Assembly: GCA_040394635.1 (NCBI GenBank)
Contig: JBEBRW010000003.1
Location: forward strand, 62,001-126,000
Direction of reading: 5' to 3'
Length of the DNA: 64,000 bases
Origin: UBA5239 sp040394635
GTDB lineage: Bacteria; Verrucomicrobiota; Lentisphaeria; Victivallales; Victivallaceae
A model generated the notes under the pieces. That model was not told the origin of the DNA. It saw only the letters and a list, made by a program, of their open reading frames with translations, and did no database searches. Positions 6,817 through 16,500 of the stretch are shown one piece after another. Position numbers and translations under genes: made by a program. Each line of letters starts with the position of its first letter. Position 1 is the stretch's first letter.

Positions 6817-8256
6817 TCATGCCGCCTTCTTCATCAGCTTTTCCCGGATTGCCTTGATCTCCTCTTCTGTGATCGGGGACTCAATCCGCTTTTCACGTTT
6901 GAGACCGAATCTCTTCAACCAGTTACCGACAGCCTTACTAGAAATGCCATAGATTTTCCCTATGGCAACATCACTGTATTGTTCCATCAATCGTGTCATG
7001 GTCTCCTTATCAGGGCGAAATGGCTCGGATTTAGAGCATGGCTGAGGGATATCGCACTGTAGACCTTTCAGGTTGTCCAAGAGATTCTTATTGGATTTAT
7101 CCATTGCCTCACGGACCTTCTTTAGTAGCTTTGTATAATGCAGAACCATTTCATATGACTCCCAGCCAAGCATCTCCATTGCATTCGCAAACGGTGTATT
7201 TTCGGCGGCCAATAAAGACATGAAGGTGGTTCTGAATGAATGAAAACCATAAAGGCATCCATTAATTTTCCGTTGCCGTCCCTCTTTCGACAATTGCGTT
7301 GTTTCTTTGCCGAGGGCCTTGACGACTATTTTTTGACAGCGTTTCTTGAGCCTGTTAGACAGATACAATTCTGCAATAAGTGGATTAACGTATGGCGATT
7401 CCTGTTTTTGTTTTCGACGTTCATTCAGGATGACCGCAAGCATGGGAGATATTGGTAGGCGGGCCTTATTTCCATGAAGAATAGTTTTCTCCGGGGTATA
7501 TTCAATATACTCGCCGTCAATTTCGTCCCATCGAAACAGTGCCGCATCCTTCAGCCTCATCCCGGTCTGGTACCCCACCATAAACAGGTCTCGCCAGTCT
7601 GCCCCCTCTTCAGCGGTGGCATTCAGAATAAGAGGAATCATATCATGCTCGAATGCCATGTGAGACGCCTCCGGTTTTTTCGAAACTTTCGCATATGGCG
7701 TCAGATCAGAGGAAAATGGATTCCGGCTCGACAAGGATTTCAGTGTACCGATTTTGCGAAACACCCCTGACAGAAACCTGAGATACTCATTCATATTCCC
7801 CGGACAGTATTTCTCTTCATGAAGTACACCAGCGAATCTATTGGCGGCATCGGCATCAACTTCATGCATATTTTCTATTTCCTGAGAACGGCACCATGAG
7901 GAGAACTTTTTGAACCATGCTTTCCTTTTGTTTTGGTGAGCCGTAGAGCTAGAACGAAAATTCGGACTACGTGAGACCCAAAACTCAAACGCATCCTCCA
8001 AGGGGAACACTTCAATTTCAGAGTCCACCGCTTTCATGACGAGGTGAGTAATTTCGGCCGGATTCTTCTTTTTCCTGATCTGGTTCATAGCGACACTCTT
8101 TCCAGTCAGAAAGTCCTCAAGGAAGTTATTGGCTTCCTGCCGGTCACAAGTACCGGTGTTGTATTCTTTGTCTTTGCCGTCAGTTTGCCAACGGAAACGG
8201 TAGTTGCCCTGCCCTTTGCGAAAAAGCACAGGTCTTTCTTTTCTTGGTCTGCCCAT
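6817..8256 (-). CDS. Tyrosine recombinase (phage-type integrase) with C-terminal HTH extension
   Basis: 479 residues. The catalytic domain is clear: Arg234 in QTGMRLKDAALFRWDEID, His339 and Arg342 in GFHSFRTTF, Trp365 in LGWES and the nucleophile Tyr374 in VLHYTKL. Residues about 85-195 are the SAM-like core-binding domain, and the basic N-terminus (MGRPRKERPVLFRKG) is a likely arm-type DNA-binding part. Residues about 415-479 add an HTH-like tail (DVAIGKIYGISSKAVGNWLK), unusual for simple integrases. GGAGG precedes the ATG. The gene points away from the tRNA-Pro 3' end about 210 bases off, the usual layout for integration into a tRNA gene. Confidence 0.92.
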   Translation of the reverse strand: MGRPRKERPVLFRKGQGNYRFRWQTDGKDKEYNTGTCDRQEANNFLEDFLTGKSVAMNQIRKKKNPAEITHLVMKAVDSEIEVFPLEDAFEFWVSRSPNFRSSSTAHQNKRKAWFKKFSSWCRSQEIENMHEVDADAANRFAGVLHEEKYCPGNMNEYLRFLSGVFRKIGTLKSLSSRNPFSSDLTPYAKVSKKPEASHMAFEHDMIPLILNATAEEGADWRDLFMVGYQTGMRLKDAALFRWDEIDGEYIEYTPEKTILHGNKARLPISPMLAVILNERRKQKQESPYVNPLIAELYLSNRLKKRCQKIVVKALGKETTQLSKEGRQRKINGCLYGFHSFRTTFMSLLAAENTPFANAMEMLGWESYEMVLHYTKLLKKVREAMDKSNKNLLDNLKGLQCDIPQPCSKSEPFRPDKETMTRLMEQYSDVAIGKIYGISSKAVGNWLKRFGLKREKRIESPITEEEIKAIREKLMKKAA

Positions 8257-8464
8257 TTTGGACCTCCATGTCGTTGTTGTTCTTGTTTACGCATTTAAAG
8301 TGCGATTCGCTATGATATTATATCGAACAACATTGACGAACTACACGGAAGTTTCTGATTTTTTTTGAATATCAGGGACGTTTTCCGAGCGTTTGACTGA
8401 TTTTCGGGCAATTTAGAAAAGAATGATTATTTGTAAGTCCTTATTGGTTATAGAGAAGAGATGG

Positions 8465-8539
8465 TCGGGGTGAGAGGATTTGAACCTCCGGCCTCTGCGT
8501 CCCGAACGCAGCGCTCTAGCCAGACTGAGCCACACCCCG
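8465..8539 (-). tRNA. tRNA-Pro (anticodon CGG)
   Basis: Read on the minus strand: acceptor CGGGGTG pairs with CACCCCG, D arm with GCTC, anticodon stem CTGCG/CGCAG with loop TTCGGGA (anticodon CGG, codon CCG), T arm GGAGG/CCTCT with loop TTCAAAT, discriminator A; CCA is not encoded. The 3' end faces the integrase gene, so the tRNA is the probable attachment site, regenerated by the element. I could not find the matching partial tRNA copy, which should lie beyond position 1. Confidence 0.93.
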
Positions 8540-9086
8540 ACTTGGGTTGTCAAATAATTTTATTCGACAGGGTATTTACTATAGTAGCGAATTCGATAGA
8601 TTCAAGCCGTAATTTGTAAAAAGCGTTTTAAAAAGTTCAGATTTATTGGAAAACAGCACCCCGAATCGGAAATTCTGTGGGGTTTATGAATATTGCCGGC
8701 TCCGATGGTGAAATGAATACGGGGAACTCCGCGTTCCTTCGCTCATGCTCAAAACCAGCGATTTTGTTTGCCTGTTTTTGCTCATCTTACTGAAGTGATA
8801 ACGATAGGTCGTCTATATTTCAAGTCTGATGTAATCAACCAGGTTTTTCTTTTTCAAATATTCACTGATTTGTACAAATTTGAACTCATTTGGATGAATG
8901 CGGACTTACTCGAATATAAGCAAAAATCAGCAAAATGATTTGAAGGCTTTGCGGTGGGTCGGGATTGCTGTCATTGTTATTCAACTCATGGACTTTGCAT
9001 GAATAAAACTGTTTTTGCTTTTTGACGATTGAAAAACCTCATTGTGAAGATAATGTAATAAGCAAATTTGGATTGAAGCTGGCAGG
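8540..9086. other. Intergenic region holding one copy of a 78-bp dispersed element
   Basis: No gene was seen in these 547 bases. Positions 8900-8977 align without gaps to 49932-50009 (53 of 78 identical, the last 18, CGGGATTGCTGTCATTGT, perfect). Both copies lie upstream of a sugar-type transcriptional regulator in the same orientation. The rest is AT-rich and presumably contains the promoter of the downstream LacI-family gene, whose elements I could not fix. Confidence 0.5.
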
Positions 9087-10094
9087 ATGATTTTGAAGAA
9101 AAAAGGCAACATCACTATTCATGATATCGCGGGGTTGGCAGGGGTTTCTCCGACTACGGTATCCGCTTACCTGAACGGACGCGCCAAGGAATATAATCTG
9201 GCCCGGAAAACCTGCGAGCGCATCCAGCAGATTGTGGACGAGCAGAATTACCGGCCGAATTTTCATGCCCGCGCCATGCTCGAGCAAAAAACGTATTTAG
9301 TGGGTGTAATCATATCCAATATCGCCAGCAGTTTCTGGAACTACATCCTGCAAGGCATCAACAGAGAGCTGGCCACCCGCAACTTCTACATGTTGCTGGC
9401 TGAAACCGGCTATGCCCCCGAAAACGAACGCAAAGCGTTCAACTATATGGACAATATCAGCGTGGACGGTTATATTTATGCGCCGGTGATGGACGGCAAC
9501 CTGCCGGCCCTGCAGCACAGCGCCAAGCAACTGCGCGGCAAGCCGATTGTCAGCATCATGCATCCCGCGCCCGGCATTCCCAGCATTTTCACGGACCATA
9601 CCGCGGGCGGTTATCTGGTGGGCGAGGCATTGTACAAAGCCGGGCACCGCCGGATCGCCTATCTCGGCAAAATTTCCCGGAAACGCGACCAGCGCGATGA
9701 CGAACGCTATAACGGTATGTGCAATTACCTGAATCCGCAAGGAATCGAAGTCCCTTCGTTTGATGATATCGATGCTTTTCTGCCGTATGTGCATGAGTTT
9801 ACCGCCATATTCTGTTTCCATGATGAAATGGCGGCCAGGCTGGTCCTTGGCTTGCAGGATCTGCAAATCCGGATTCCGGACGATATTTCTGTTATCGGCT
9901 ACAGTTTTCAACCGAAAATTCACGAATTTGTCCGTCCGCAGTTGACCACGGTCATGGAGTACAAGGAAAAGATCGGCCAGCTCGCGGCTCAACAATTGCT
10001 GGAGCTGATCGCTAATCCTGAAGCCACGGTCAAAAACCTCGAAACTAAGCTGCCGCCCTATCTCGTCGAAGGCCAAAGCGTCCGGCAGATTTAA
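9087..10094 (+). CDS. LacI-family transcriptional regulator
   Basis: 335 residues. The N-terminal HTH (ITIHDIAGLAGVSPTTVSAY, about 10-29, then LNGRAKEYNLARKTCERIQQ) is the LacI type with hinge helix near 55-62. The rest is a periplasmic-binding-protein-like effector domain (YLVGVIISNIASSFWN..., GHRRIAYLGKIS, ISVIGYSFQPK). It is followed 107 bases later by a GH2 gene with a perfect palindrome in the promoter, so it probably senses a mannose-containing sugar and represses the downstream genes. The start has only a weak ribosome site (GGCAGG directly before ATG). Confidence 0.88.
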   Translation: MILKKKGNITIHDIAGLAGVSPTTVSAYLNGRAKEYNLARKTCERIQQIVDEQNYRPNFHARAMLEQKTYLVGVIISNIASSFWNYILQGINRELATRNFYMLLAETGYAPENERKAFNYMDNISVDGYIYAPVMDGNLPALQHSAKQLRGKPIVSIMHPAPGIPSIFTDHTAGGYLVGEALYKAGHRRIAYLGKISRKRDQRDDERYNGMCNYLNPQGIEVPSFDDIDAFLPYVHEFTAIFCFHDEMAARLVLGLQDLQIRIPDDISVIGYSFQPKIHEFVRPQLTTVMEYKEKIGQLAAQQLLELIANPEATVKNLETKLPPYLVEGQSVRQI

Positions 10095-10130
10095 TAATTT
10101 TTTCAAAATATTTCTACCGGCTATTGCTAT

Positions 10131-10178
10131 TTTACAAAATAATTGTATAATTAATATAGATACTGAAAGCTTTCAGTA
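10131..10178 (+). promoter_or_regulatory. Sigma70-like promoter with LacI-type palindromic operator
   Basis: A -35 TTTACA (10131-10136), an 18-base spacer and a -10 TATAGA (10155-10160) are followed immediately by the perfect 18-bp palindrome TACTGAAAGCTTTCAGTA (10161-10178), covering the expected transcription start. Its symmetry and position match operators of LacI-family repressors, most likely the regulator encoded just upstream. Confidence 0.65.
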
Positions 10179-10201
10179 AATAATTTCAAGCAGGAAATGA
10201 T

Positions 10202-12775
10202 ATGAAGATTATTTTGGATGGCAACGACTGGGAAGTCGATTATTTTATCGGTACCGAGGAATATCTCGGTTGGAAGCAGTGCGGTCGCCAGATCCACCGG
10301 ATGCTGATGGATAATGGCACCAGTTCGGGTTTTGTCACGCCGGACGCCGAATACGCGGGCGCCATGCGGGGTACCGTGCCCGGCTGCGAACGGACCGTGC
10401 TGTGGGAAAACGGCCGGATCAATGATCCTTATATGGGGCGGAACCTCGACTCAACCCGTTGGGTGGAAGATTACTGCTGGGGATTCCGCAAGCGTTTCCG
10501 ACTGAACGGCAACTGGAAAGATTGCCGCCAACTGATGCTGAGCTTTGCCGGGATCGACTACGAGGCTGATTTCTTTTTGAACGGCCATTACCTCGGGTAT
10601 CACCAGGGAATGTTTGCCAAGGCGGAATTCGATATCACCGACAAGGTCGATTGCGAGTCGGAAAATCTGCTGGCGGTGATTTTCCGCCCGGTTCCCAAGG
10701 CCTCGCCGAACCAGAACCGCCGGGATAATACTCCCGCAGAGTTCGCCGAATACCACCGCATGCAGATGAGCTACGGCTGGGACTGGTCGCGCGCCTGCAG
10801 CACCGCCGGCATCTGGGACTCGGTCTGCATATCCGGTTATCACGAGGCCAAACTGAAAGATTGTTTCGTTCAGCACAGCGACAACTGCATCAGTCTGGAA
10901 CTGGAGCTGATGGCGTTTGAGCATACGACCCTGCCGCTGGAAATATCATTTGCCCCGGCGAACTTCAAGGGCGCCAAGTTTGAGTTTCGCGAGACCGCCG
11001 AGCTGCAGCCGGGCGATAACCGGATGTTCCTGAAATATCAGGCCGACCACCTCGAACGCTGGTACCCCAACGGTCATGGCCCGCAAAATCTCTATATCCT
11101 TACCATTAACATGGACGGGAAAGATTACCGGCGGCAAGTCGGCTTCAAGGAGATCCGGATGCTGAGGAACCCGGGGTCGCCGGAGGGCGCGAACAACCTG
11201 ACGTTTGAGATCAACGGCAAAGCGATTTTCGCCAAGGGGCTTAACTATGTGCCGCCCGATTTGATGATGTCGCAATGCAAACCGGAGCATTATGAGCGGC
11301 TGGTGCGCCTGGCGGCGGAGGCCGGATTCAACCTGTTTCGGATCTGGGGCGGCGGCCTTGTCGAAAAAGACGCTTTTTATGACTGCTGCGACCGCCACGG
11401 GATTCTGGTCTGGCAGGAATTCATGCACGCCTGCAGCTCGTACCGCAAGGACCCCGAATACCTGGCATTCAAGCGCCGCGAGGGCGAGGAGATCGTCCGC
11501 AAACTGCGCAACCATGTGTCATTGAGTCTCTTCTGCGGCGGCAATGAGGTGCTGTATTACGGCGAAATACCGGATAGTCCGCTGCTGTTGCAGTACCGGG
11601 ATATCGTGAACAAGCTTGCGCCGCATTTGCCGTACCATGTTTCGTCGCCGGACAGATCGCGTCCGGGCGAACGCGACCACGGCCCATGGAATTTCCAGGA
11701 GCACGAGTTTTACAACCGGCATTTCCGGCAACTGTGCAGCGAAATCGGCTGCAGCGGCTTCCCGGAAATGGACTCGATCACGCGTTTTATACCGTCCGGC
11801 GAGAAATTTCCGCTCGGTCAAAGCTGGAACTACCATTTCCTGTTCCGCAGCGGCAATCACGACATTGCCCGCCCGCTGCAGTATTTCGAGGCGGAAACGC
11901 TGCAGGAACACTGTCAGGCGCTGATGTATGCGCAGGCGGATGCCTGTGGGTATATCATGGAGCACTACCGCCGCAATTATCCGCGCTCGTCCGGATGTTT
12001 CATCTGGCAGTACAACGAGTCGTGGCCGACCTTTGCGTTCAGCATCGTCGACTATTACAGCCTGCCGAAAATGGCCTACTACCGGCTGTGCCAGGCGAAC
12101 CGCCCGGTCGCATTGACACTCAAGGACAACAGCTTCAGTTGCAAAGACGGCGTTTTCGAGGCCGATCTGTATATCGTCAACGACGACCACACCCCGGAGC
12201 TCGAACTCGAAGTCAGTGGGATCGACCTGAATGGACGGCTCTGTTTCAGCGAAAAAATCACCGGGTGCTACAAAACCGGTTCAACTCTGGTGAAGTCGCT
12301 GGCCTGCGTCCTGCCGGAGCCGCTGCCCGGAAAACTGCTGACGGTATTCCTGAAGATTTCAGATCGCGGTAATATCATTTTTGCTGCAGAGCGTTTCTAT
12401 GGAGTGCCGGATTATAAAGAACTTTTCAAACTCCCGCAGGCGAAACTCAAGTGTTCCGTGAAGCTGGATACGGCCCGCAAGCAAGAACACACCGCCGAAA
12501 TCCAGATCAAAAATCCCGGCCCGCACCCGGCACTCGGCGTCCGGCTGGAATTCACCGGCGTCCCGTATCAGAAAGTGTATTGGCTCGACAATTACGTGGC
12601 GGTGGCGCCCGGCGGCACCCGCACCGTCACCGCCCGGATCACCGGCGGCAAAAAGCCCCTCGCCCTGCGTTGCCGCGGCTGGAACACCGAAGCACAGGAA
12701 TTTCCGCTGTCCCCAAAAAATCCGGTATTATCCGAAACCAATATTGATATTTTACCAACCAACAATTATCTTTAA
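10202..12775 (+). CDS. GH2 family beta-mannosidase-like glycosidase, cytoplasmic
   Basis: 857 residues, typical of GH2 beta-mannosidases. A sugar-binding jelly roll comes first (WVEDYCWGFRKRFRL, FAGIDYEADFFLNGHYLGYH), then YGWDWS (about 191-196), an Ig-like domain and a TIM barrel from about 340 (FRIWGGGLVEKDAFYDCCDR, LVWQEFMHAC). The acid/base is Glu449 in CGGNEV; the nucleophile is probably Glu514 in CSEIGCSGFPE. No signal peptide is seen, so it likely acts on imported oligosaccharides. AGGAAATG precedes the start. It is the first gene after the LacI operator and 17 bases before a pseudopilin gene, indicating co-transcription. Confidence 0.85.
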   Translation: MKIILDGNDWEVDYFIGTEEYLGWKQCGRQIHRMLMDNGTSSGFVTPDAEYAGAMRGTVPGCERTVLWENGRINDPYMGRNLDSTRWVEDYCWGFRKRFRLNGNWKDCRQLMLSFAGIDYEADFFLNGHYLGYHQGMFAKAEFDITDKVDCESENLLAVIFRPVPKASPNQNRRDNTPAEFAEYHRMQMSYGWDWSRACSTAGIWDSVCISGYHEAKLKDCFVQHSDNCISLELELMAFEHTTLPLEISFAPANFKGAKFEFRETAELQPGDNRMFLKYQADHLERWYPNGHGPQNLYILTINMDGKDYRRQVGFKEIRMLRNPGSPEGANNLTFEINGKAIFAKGLNYVPPDLMMSQCKPEHYERLVRLAAEAGFNLFRIWGGGLVEKDAFYDCCDRHGILVWQEFMHACSSYRKDPEYLAFKRREGEEIVRKLRNHVSLSLFCGGNEVLYYGEIPDSPLLLQYRDIVNKLAPHLPYHVSSPDRSRPGERDHGPWNFQEHEFYNRHFRQLCSEIGCSGFPEMDSITRFIPSGEKFPLGQSWNYHFLFRSGNHDIARPLQYFEAETLQEHCQALMYAQADACGYIMEHYRRNYPRSSGCFIWQYNESWPTFAFSIVDYYSLPKMAYYRLCQANRPVALTLKDNSFSCKDGVFEADLYIVNDDHTPELELEVSGIDLNGRLCFSEKITGCYKTGSTLVKSLACVLPEPLPGKLLTVFLKISDRGNIIFAAERFYGVPDYKELFKLPQAKLKCSVKLDTARKQEHTAEIQIKNPGPHPALGVRLEFTGVPYQKVYWLDNYVAVAPGGTRTVTARITGGKKPLALRCRGWNTEAQEFPLSPKNPVLSETNIDILPTNNYL

Positions 12776-12792
12776 CAAAACAGGAGGCAAAA

Positions 12793-13512
12793 ATGAAGAA
12801 ATATTTCACGCTCATTGAACTTCTGGTCGTGATCGCAATCATTGCTATTCTGGCGGCCATGCTGCTGCCGGCGCTGAACAATGCCCGCGAACGCGCCCGC
12901 ATGTCGAGTTGTACCGGTAATTTCAAGCAGATCGGGCTGGCCATGTCCATGTACGGACAGGACAACAACAGCTACCACACCGGAATTCACAACGGCAGGT
13001 ACAATCAGGCTGGTTATTACGAAAGCCCGCGCAGCCTGGGCAAACTGCTTTTTTACAAATATATGGGTGATTACAATTCGCCGGGAGGCGCCAAGGCGCT
13101 TTATTGCCCGAGCAGCAACCAGATTACTGCGGAGCAGAACTGGGTATGGAAAAGTGACGGCACCTACCGTTCCGGACAAGGTGTTCTTCCCTATGCGGTG
13201 GTCGAATGGAAATGGGATTGGACCGACACCCAGACCACATTCCGCATGGATGGCCCTTTCCCGAAATTCGTTGAGGGAAATCAAAGTTCCACCAAGTCCC
13301 CCTCCGCCATGCCGCTGGCCGCCGACACGCCTTATCGCGAAACCCCGCATACAATTGCCAACCACAAAGACAACTACAACGTCGTCTACTGCGATGGCTC
13401 CGTGGATACCTACAAGGACAGCGACTCCTCAATGCGTCTCAATACCAATTGGAAGTCGATCATGACCGATTTCGAAGAATTCATGGATTACCGCCAGGGC
13501 AAAACTTACTAA
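12793..13512 (+). CDS. Pseudopilin-like protein (prepilin-type N-terminus)
   Basis: 239 residues. A short basic leader (MKKY) precedes the class III pilin helix FTLIELLVVIAIIAIL, with Glu5 of the mature form and the LLPALNNARERAR continuation typical of Lentisphaerota/Planctomycetota pseudopilins. The residue before Phe is Tyr, not the canonical Gly. The globular part has SSCTGNFKQIGLAMSMYGQD early and VVYCDGSVDTYKD near the C-terminus, the conserved DG(S/H)V motif of this family. GGAGG gives a strong start. It lies between a GH2 gene and a large exported protein, the second of which starts 16 bases after this stop. Confidence 0.88.
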   Translation: MKKYFTLIELLVVIAIIAILAAMLLPALNNARERARMSSCTGNFKQIGLAMSMYGQDNNSYHTGIHNGRYNQAGYYESPRSLGKLLFYKYMGDYNSPGGAKALYCPSSNQITAEQNWVWKSDGTYRSGQGVLPYAVVEWKWDWTDTQTTFRMDGPFPKFVEGNQSSTKSPSAMPLAADTPYRETPHTIANHKDNYNVVYCDGSVDTYKDSDSSMRLNTNWKSIMTDFEEFMDYRQGKTY

Positions 13513-13528
13513 GAGCCAGGAACTTTGC

Positions 13529-16500
13529 ATGTATAAATTAATATCCGCTGTTTTCAGCCTGTTTGCAGTACTCAACCTGATTGCAGGCGATCTGCTCCTG
13601 GAGTCAGGCAGCGCCGCCTACCTGATCGACGACGCCACCGGCGCCGTCAGTGTCCGCGCCGGTCAGACTCCGGTCGCTTCGCTGCGTAATTACTATCAAC
13701 TGATGGCCAAGTCCGGGGACCTCAAATCGGACGAAACCAGGGACAAGGTCGCCGGCAGGAAAATCTCGAAAAAAGAGATCATCCTGACCTGTGTGAATGC
13801 CGATTTGCCGGACCTCAGGATCATCAAGCGCTACTGGATCGAAAACAACGGGTTACGCCGGGAATTGACTTTCCTGAATGCCGGTCATGAAAAACGTTAT
13901 ATCATTCCATTTACCGAAAGTACTTTTCAGCAGGAATTCCGGGAGCGTTCCTACTATTTCGGCGCGGGCTACCTCGGGCCGTTCATCCCTGCACCACGGG
14001 TCGGCACGCTGACCCGGGTTGACAAATACGTCCAGACCAGCAAAGGCATGGTACTGGTCAACGCCGATCCCAAGCTCGGCAGTTTCACCAACTACCGGGT
14101 CAAAATCAATGACGAAGTGGTTTACCCGTGGTGGCAGTCCAGCATCGGCCGTTACCGCGAGTACGACGACCGTCTTTATTATACCCCGCGCGGCTGGCGC
14201 ATGTCGCTCGGCTGCCTGGACTTGAATCCCAATGGCGGCAGCATCCGGTACACCGATGCCATCGTCTATTTTCCCGGTGATCTCTTCACCTTTTTCAGCG
14301 ATGTCTACGGCAAGGACCGTGAAGTGCAGAATGCGATTGCCGCCATCGAACCGGTTGCTCCCGAAACCGGAAATATCCTCTGTACCATCAACAGCGCCGG
14401 CAACGGTACGCTTAAATATATTGCGGAAATGCTGGACGAGGGTGAAATCCTGGTCAGCAGCAGCTTGCTGGGTACGTGGTTTGATTACAAACTGCCGGAA
14501 AAAATCATCGGAGCCAGCGGCGGCTGGTTCACGCCGGATGAACTCCGGAAGTTTTCCCAAAGCTATCGCGATATTTCGCCGCGTATTAAAACCGGACAGT
14601 ACGGGATCACCGTAGCCGTAACTCCGAATGCCGCGGTGTTCAAGGAGCACCCCGAATGGTTCAGGATCTTCAACCGCGAAGGGAAAAAAGATCCGCTGTT
14701 CCCCGGCCTGCGGGAAAACTACCAGTCCATGATGAACAAGCCGGAGGTCCGTGAGTATTCCGCCGCCACGCTGGTTGAAATGGCCGAGCGCCTCGGCAAT
14801 CGGTTCGTGTATGTGGACGAGGCCCAGCAGAACAACACCATCAACTGGCAGCAGAATGAACTGATTCGCGATGATCACCTGGTCCTTTATTGGAAGTTGC
14901 TGCGGCAGAAATCCCGCGCGAAGAATATGTTCCTGTTTTTCAACGGCAGCGGGCAGCCGTTCGCGGACATCAACTTCATGGAAAACGCGCGGATGATGTC
15001 GCCCGCCAACTGGCGCGAATACGCCGGTATCGCCCTCGGGCTGGAACTGTTCGACCAGTACCGCAAACATACCCGAATCAGTCCGCTTTACTGGCATTTG
15101 ACCAGAGAAAACGATTATTCGAACCGGATTCTGGCCCTGGGCTGGGTGCCCACGCTGCAATATTCCGAAGCAGGTAGTAACCTGCGCGCGGTCCGCGCCT
15201 GTTTCGAAACCGGTAACACCGACCCGGTCAACGTCAAATACACACCGGATTGGAAGTCGGACCCGCGAACCGAAGTGGAATCCTACGCCGGGCGTCGGCT
15301 GGATTCAAGCGACGTGATTATGTCCTTTATCAACCGTGCACAGACTGCCGGCGATATCCCGGTAAAAATTGATCTCTCCACGCTCGGCTTCCGGCAAGAT
15401 GAGCGCATCAATATCTGGAGCATGCCGGTACGCCGTTTCGGCGAGGATGTGCCGGATTATTTCTTGAGCAATCGCGAATATCGCGAAATTTACCGTAAAC
15501 ACGGCTGGAATGGCGGTACAATCGGCGCGCCGCAATTGATTTACAGCGGCAATGCGGCAGGAGCCTTGGAATACACCATCAGGAACTGCAAGCCGGACCA
15601 TATGACACAGTTTATCGCAACCCGGTCGCCGCTGGCGCTGTACACGGTGAACGATCTTGGGATGAGCTATTTTTACACCTCATTTCATGATATCAAAATC
15701 GATGGTCCAAAAGTTCATAACCCGAGGGAAAAAGTAGAAATTCTACTGGCCGACAAGGATCTCGTATTTACCGATATCACGGTGAATAAGGCCAAAGCTG
15801 AAGTGCGGGATGTCGATATTGGCGGACTGATTTTCCAATGTGTAACCCTGGGGCAAGGTGATTTTGAAATACAGTACAAAACCATACAGCGAACAACTGC
15901 CCCAACCATCCCTTTTAAAGTTGTTTCATCCGGCAGTCAAATCGAGGCCGATAAAGATGGCTTGTATGTCCTCGAACATCAGGGGCGCAGCATTTATACC
16001 GGCCAGGCTCCCATCACGATACCGGAGCAGCACCCGGGCGGCGAATACACCGTCCGCCGGGGCGGTACCGCCAACTCGCAGACGCTCATCCTGCCGCCCG
16101 GCAAAGGAACCTCCGTCAAACAGGATGATTTCAGCATCACTCATCCCGAACAGAAGAACATCGAAAAAGTCAATGCGGCATTCGGAAACGTCACGATTAC
16201 GCAGCGGTCCACTTATGTCAGCGACTGGGTGGATGCGTTTGAGCTGCAGCGTGACCTTCCGCCGTATATTGTTTCCGCCGATGCGGCGGCCAGGACATTG
16301 ATCGCCGGAACCAGTCACCGCGAAAAACCCGGTTTCACGACGCTGATCCTGAAAACATATGCGGGATTCGAACTCAATGGAGCCCGGCAGATACGCCTGC
16401 GGCTCACCAATACATTTTACGCGAATCCGACCCTGGCCAATACTCACGTGACCTATAATTACAAGGACCCGTCGCTGGACTTCGCCGGACTGGTCATCGA

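Noticed and set aside
1..8464. Second attachment site (partial tRNA-Pro copy) inside the window
   Set aside because: No stretch matching the tRNA 3' half was found, so the left end of the element must lie outside.
1..8540. Search for insertion sequences, transposases, capsid, portal or conjugation genes
   Set aside because: None were recognised; the only mobility gene is the tyrosine recombinase.
8950..8977. Shared GGGATTGCT box considered as a sigma54 promoter
   Set aside because: The GG-to-GC spacing does not fit the -24/-12 consensus in either copy.
13853..15160. 435-codon ORF antisense to the 1309-residue protein, and similar long antisense frames at 21051-22406, 25929-27374 and 29524-30561
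   Set aside because: They mirror high-GC genes on the other strand that have clear motifs and ribosome sites; the antisense products have no recognisable domains.
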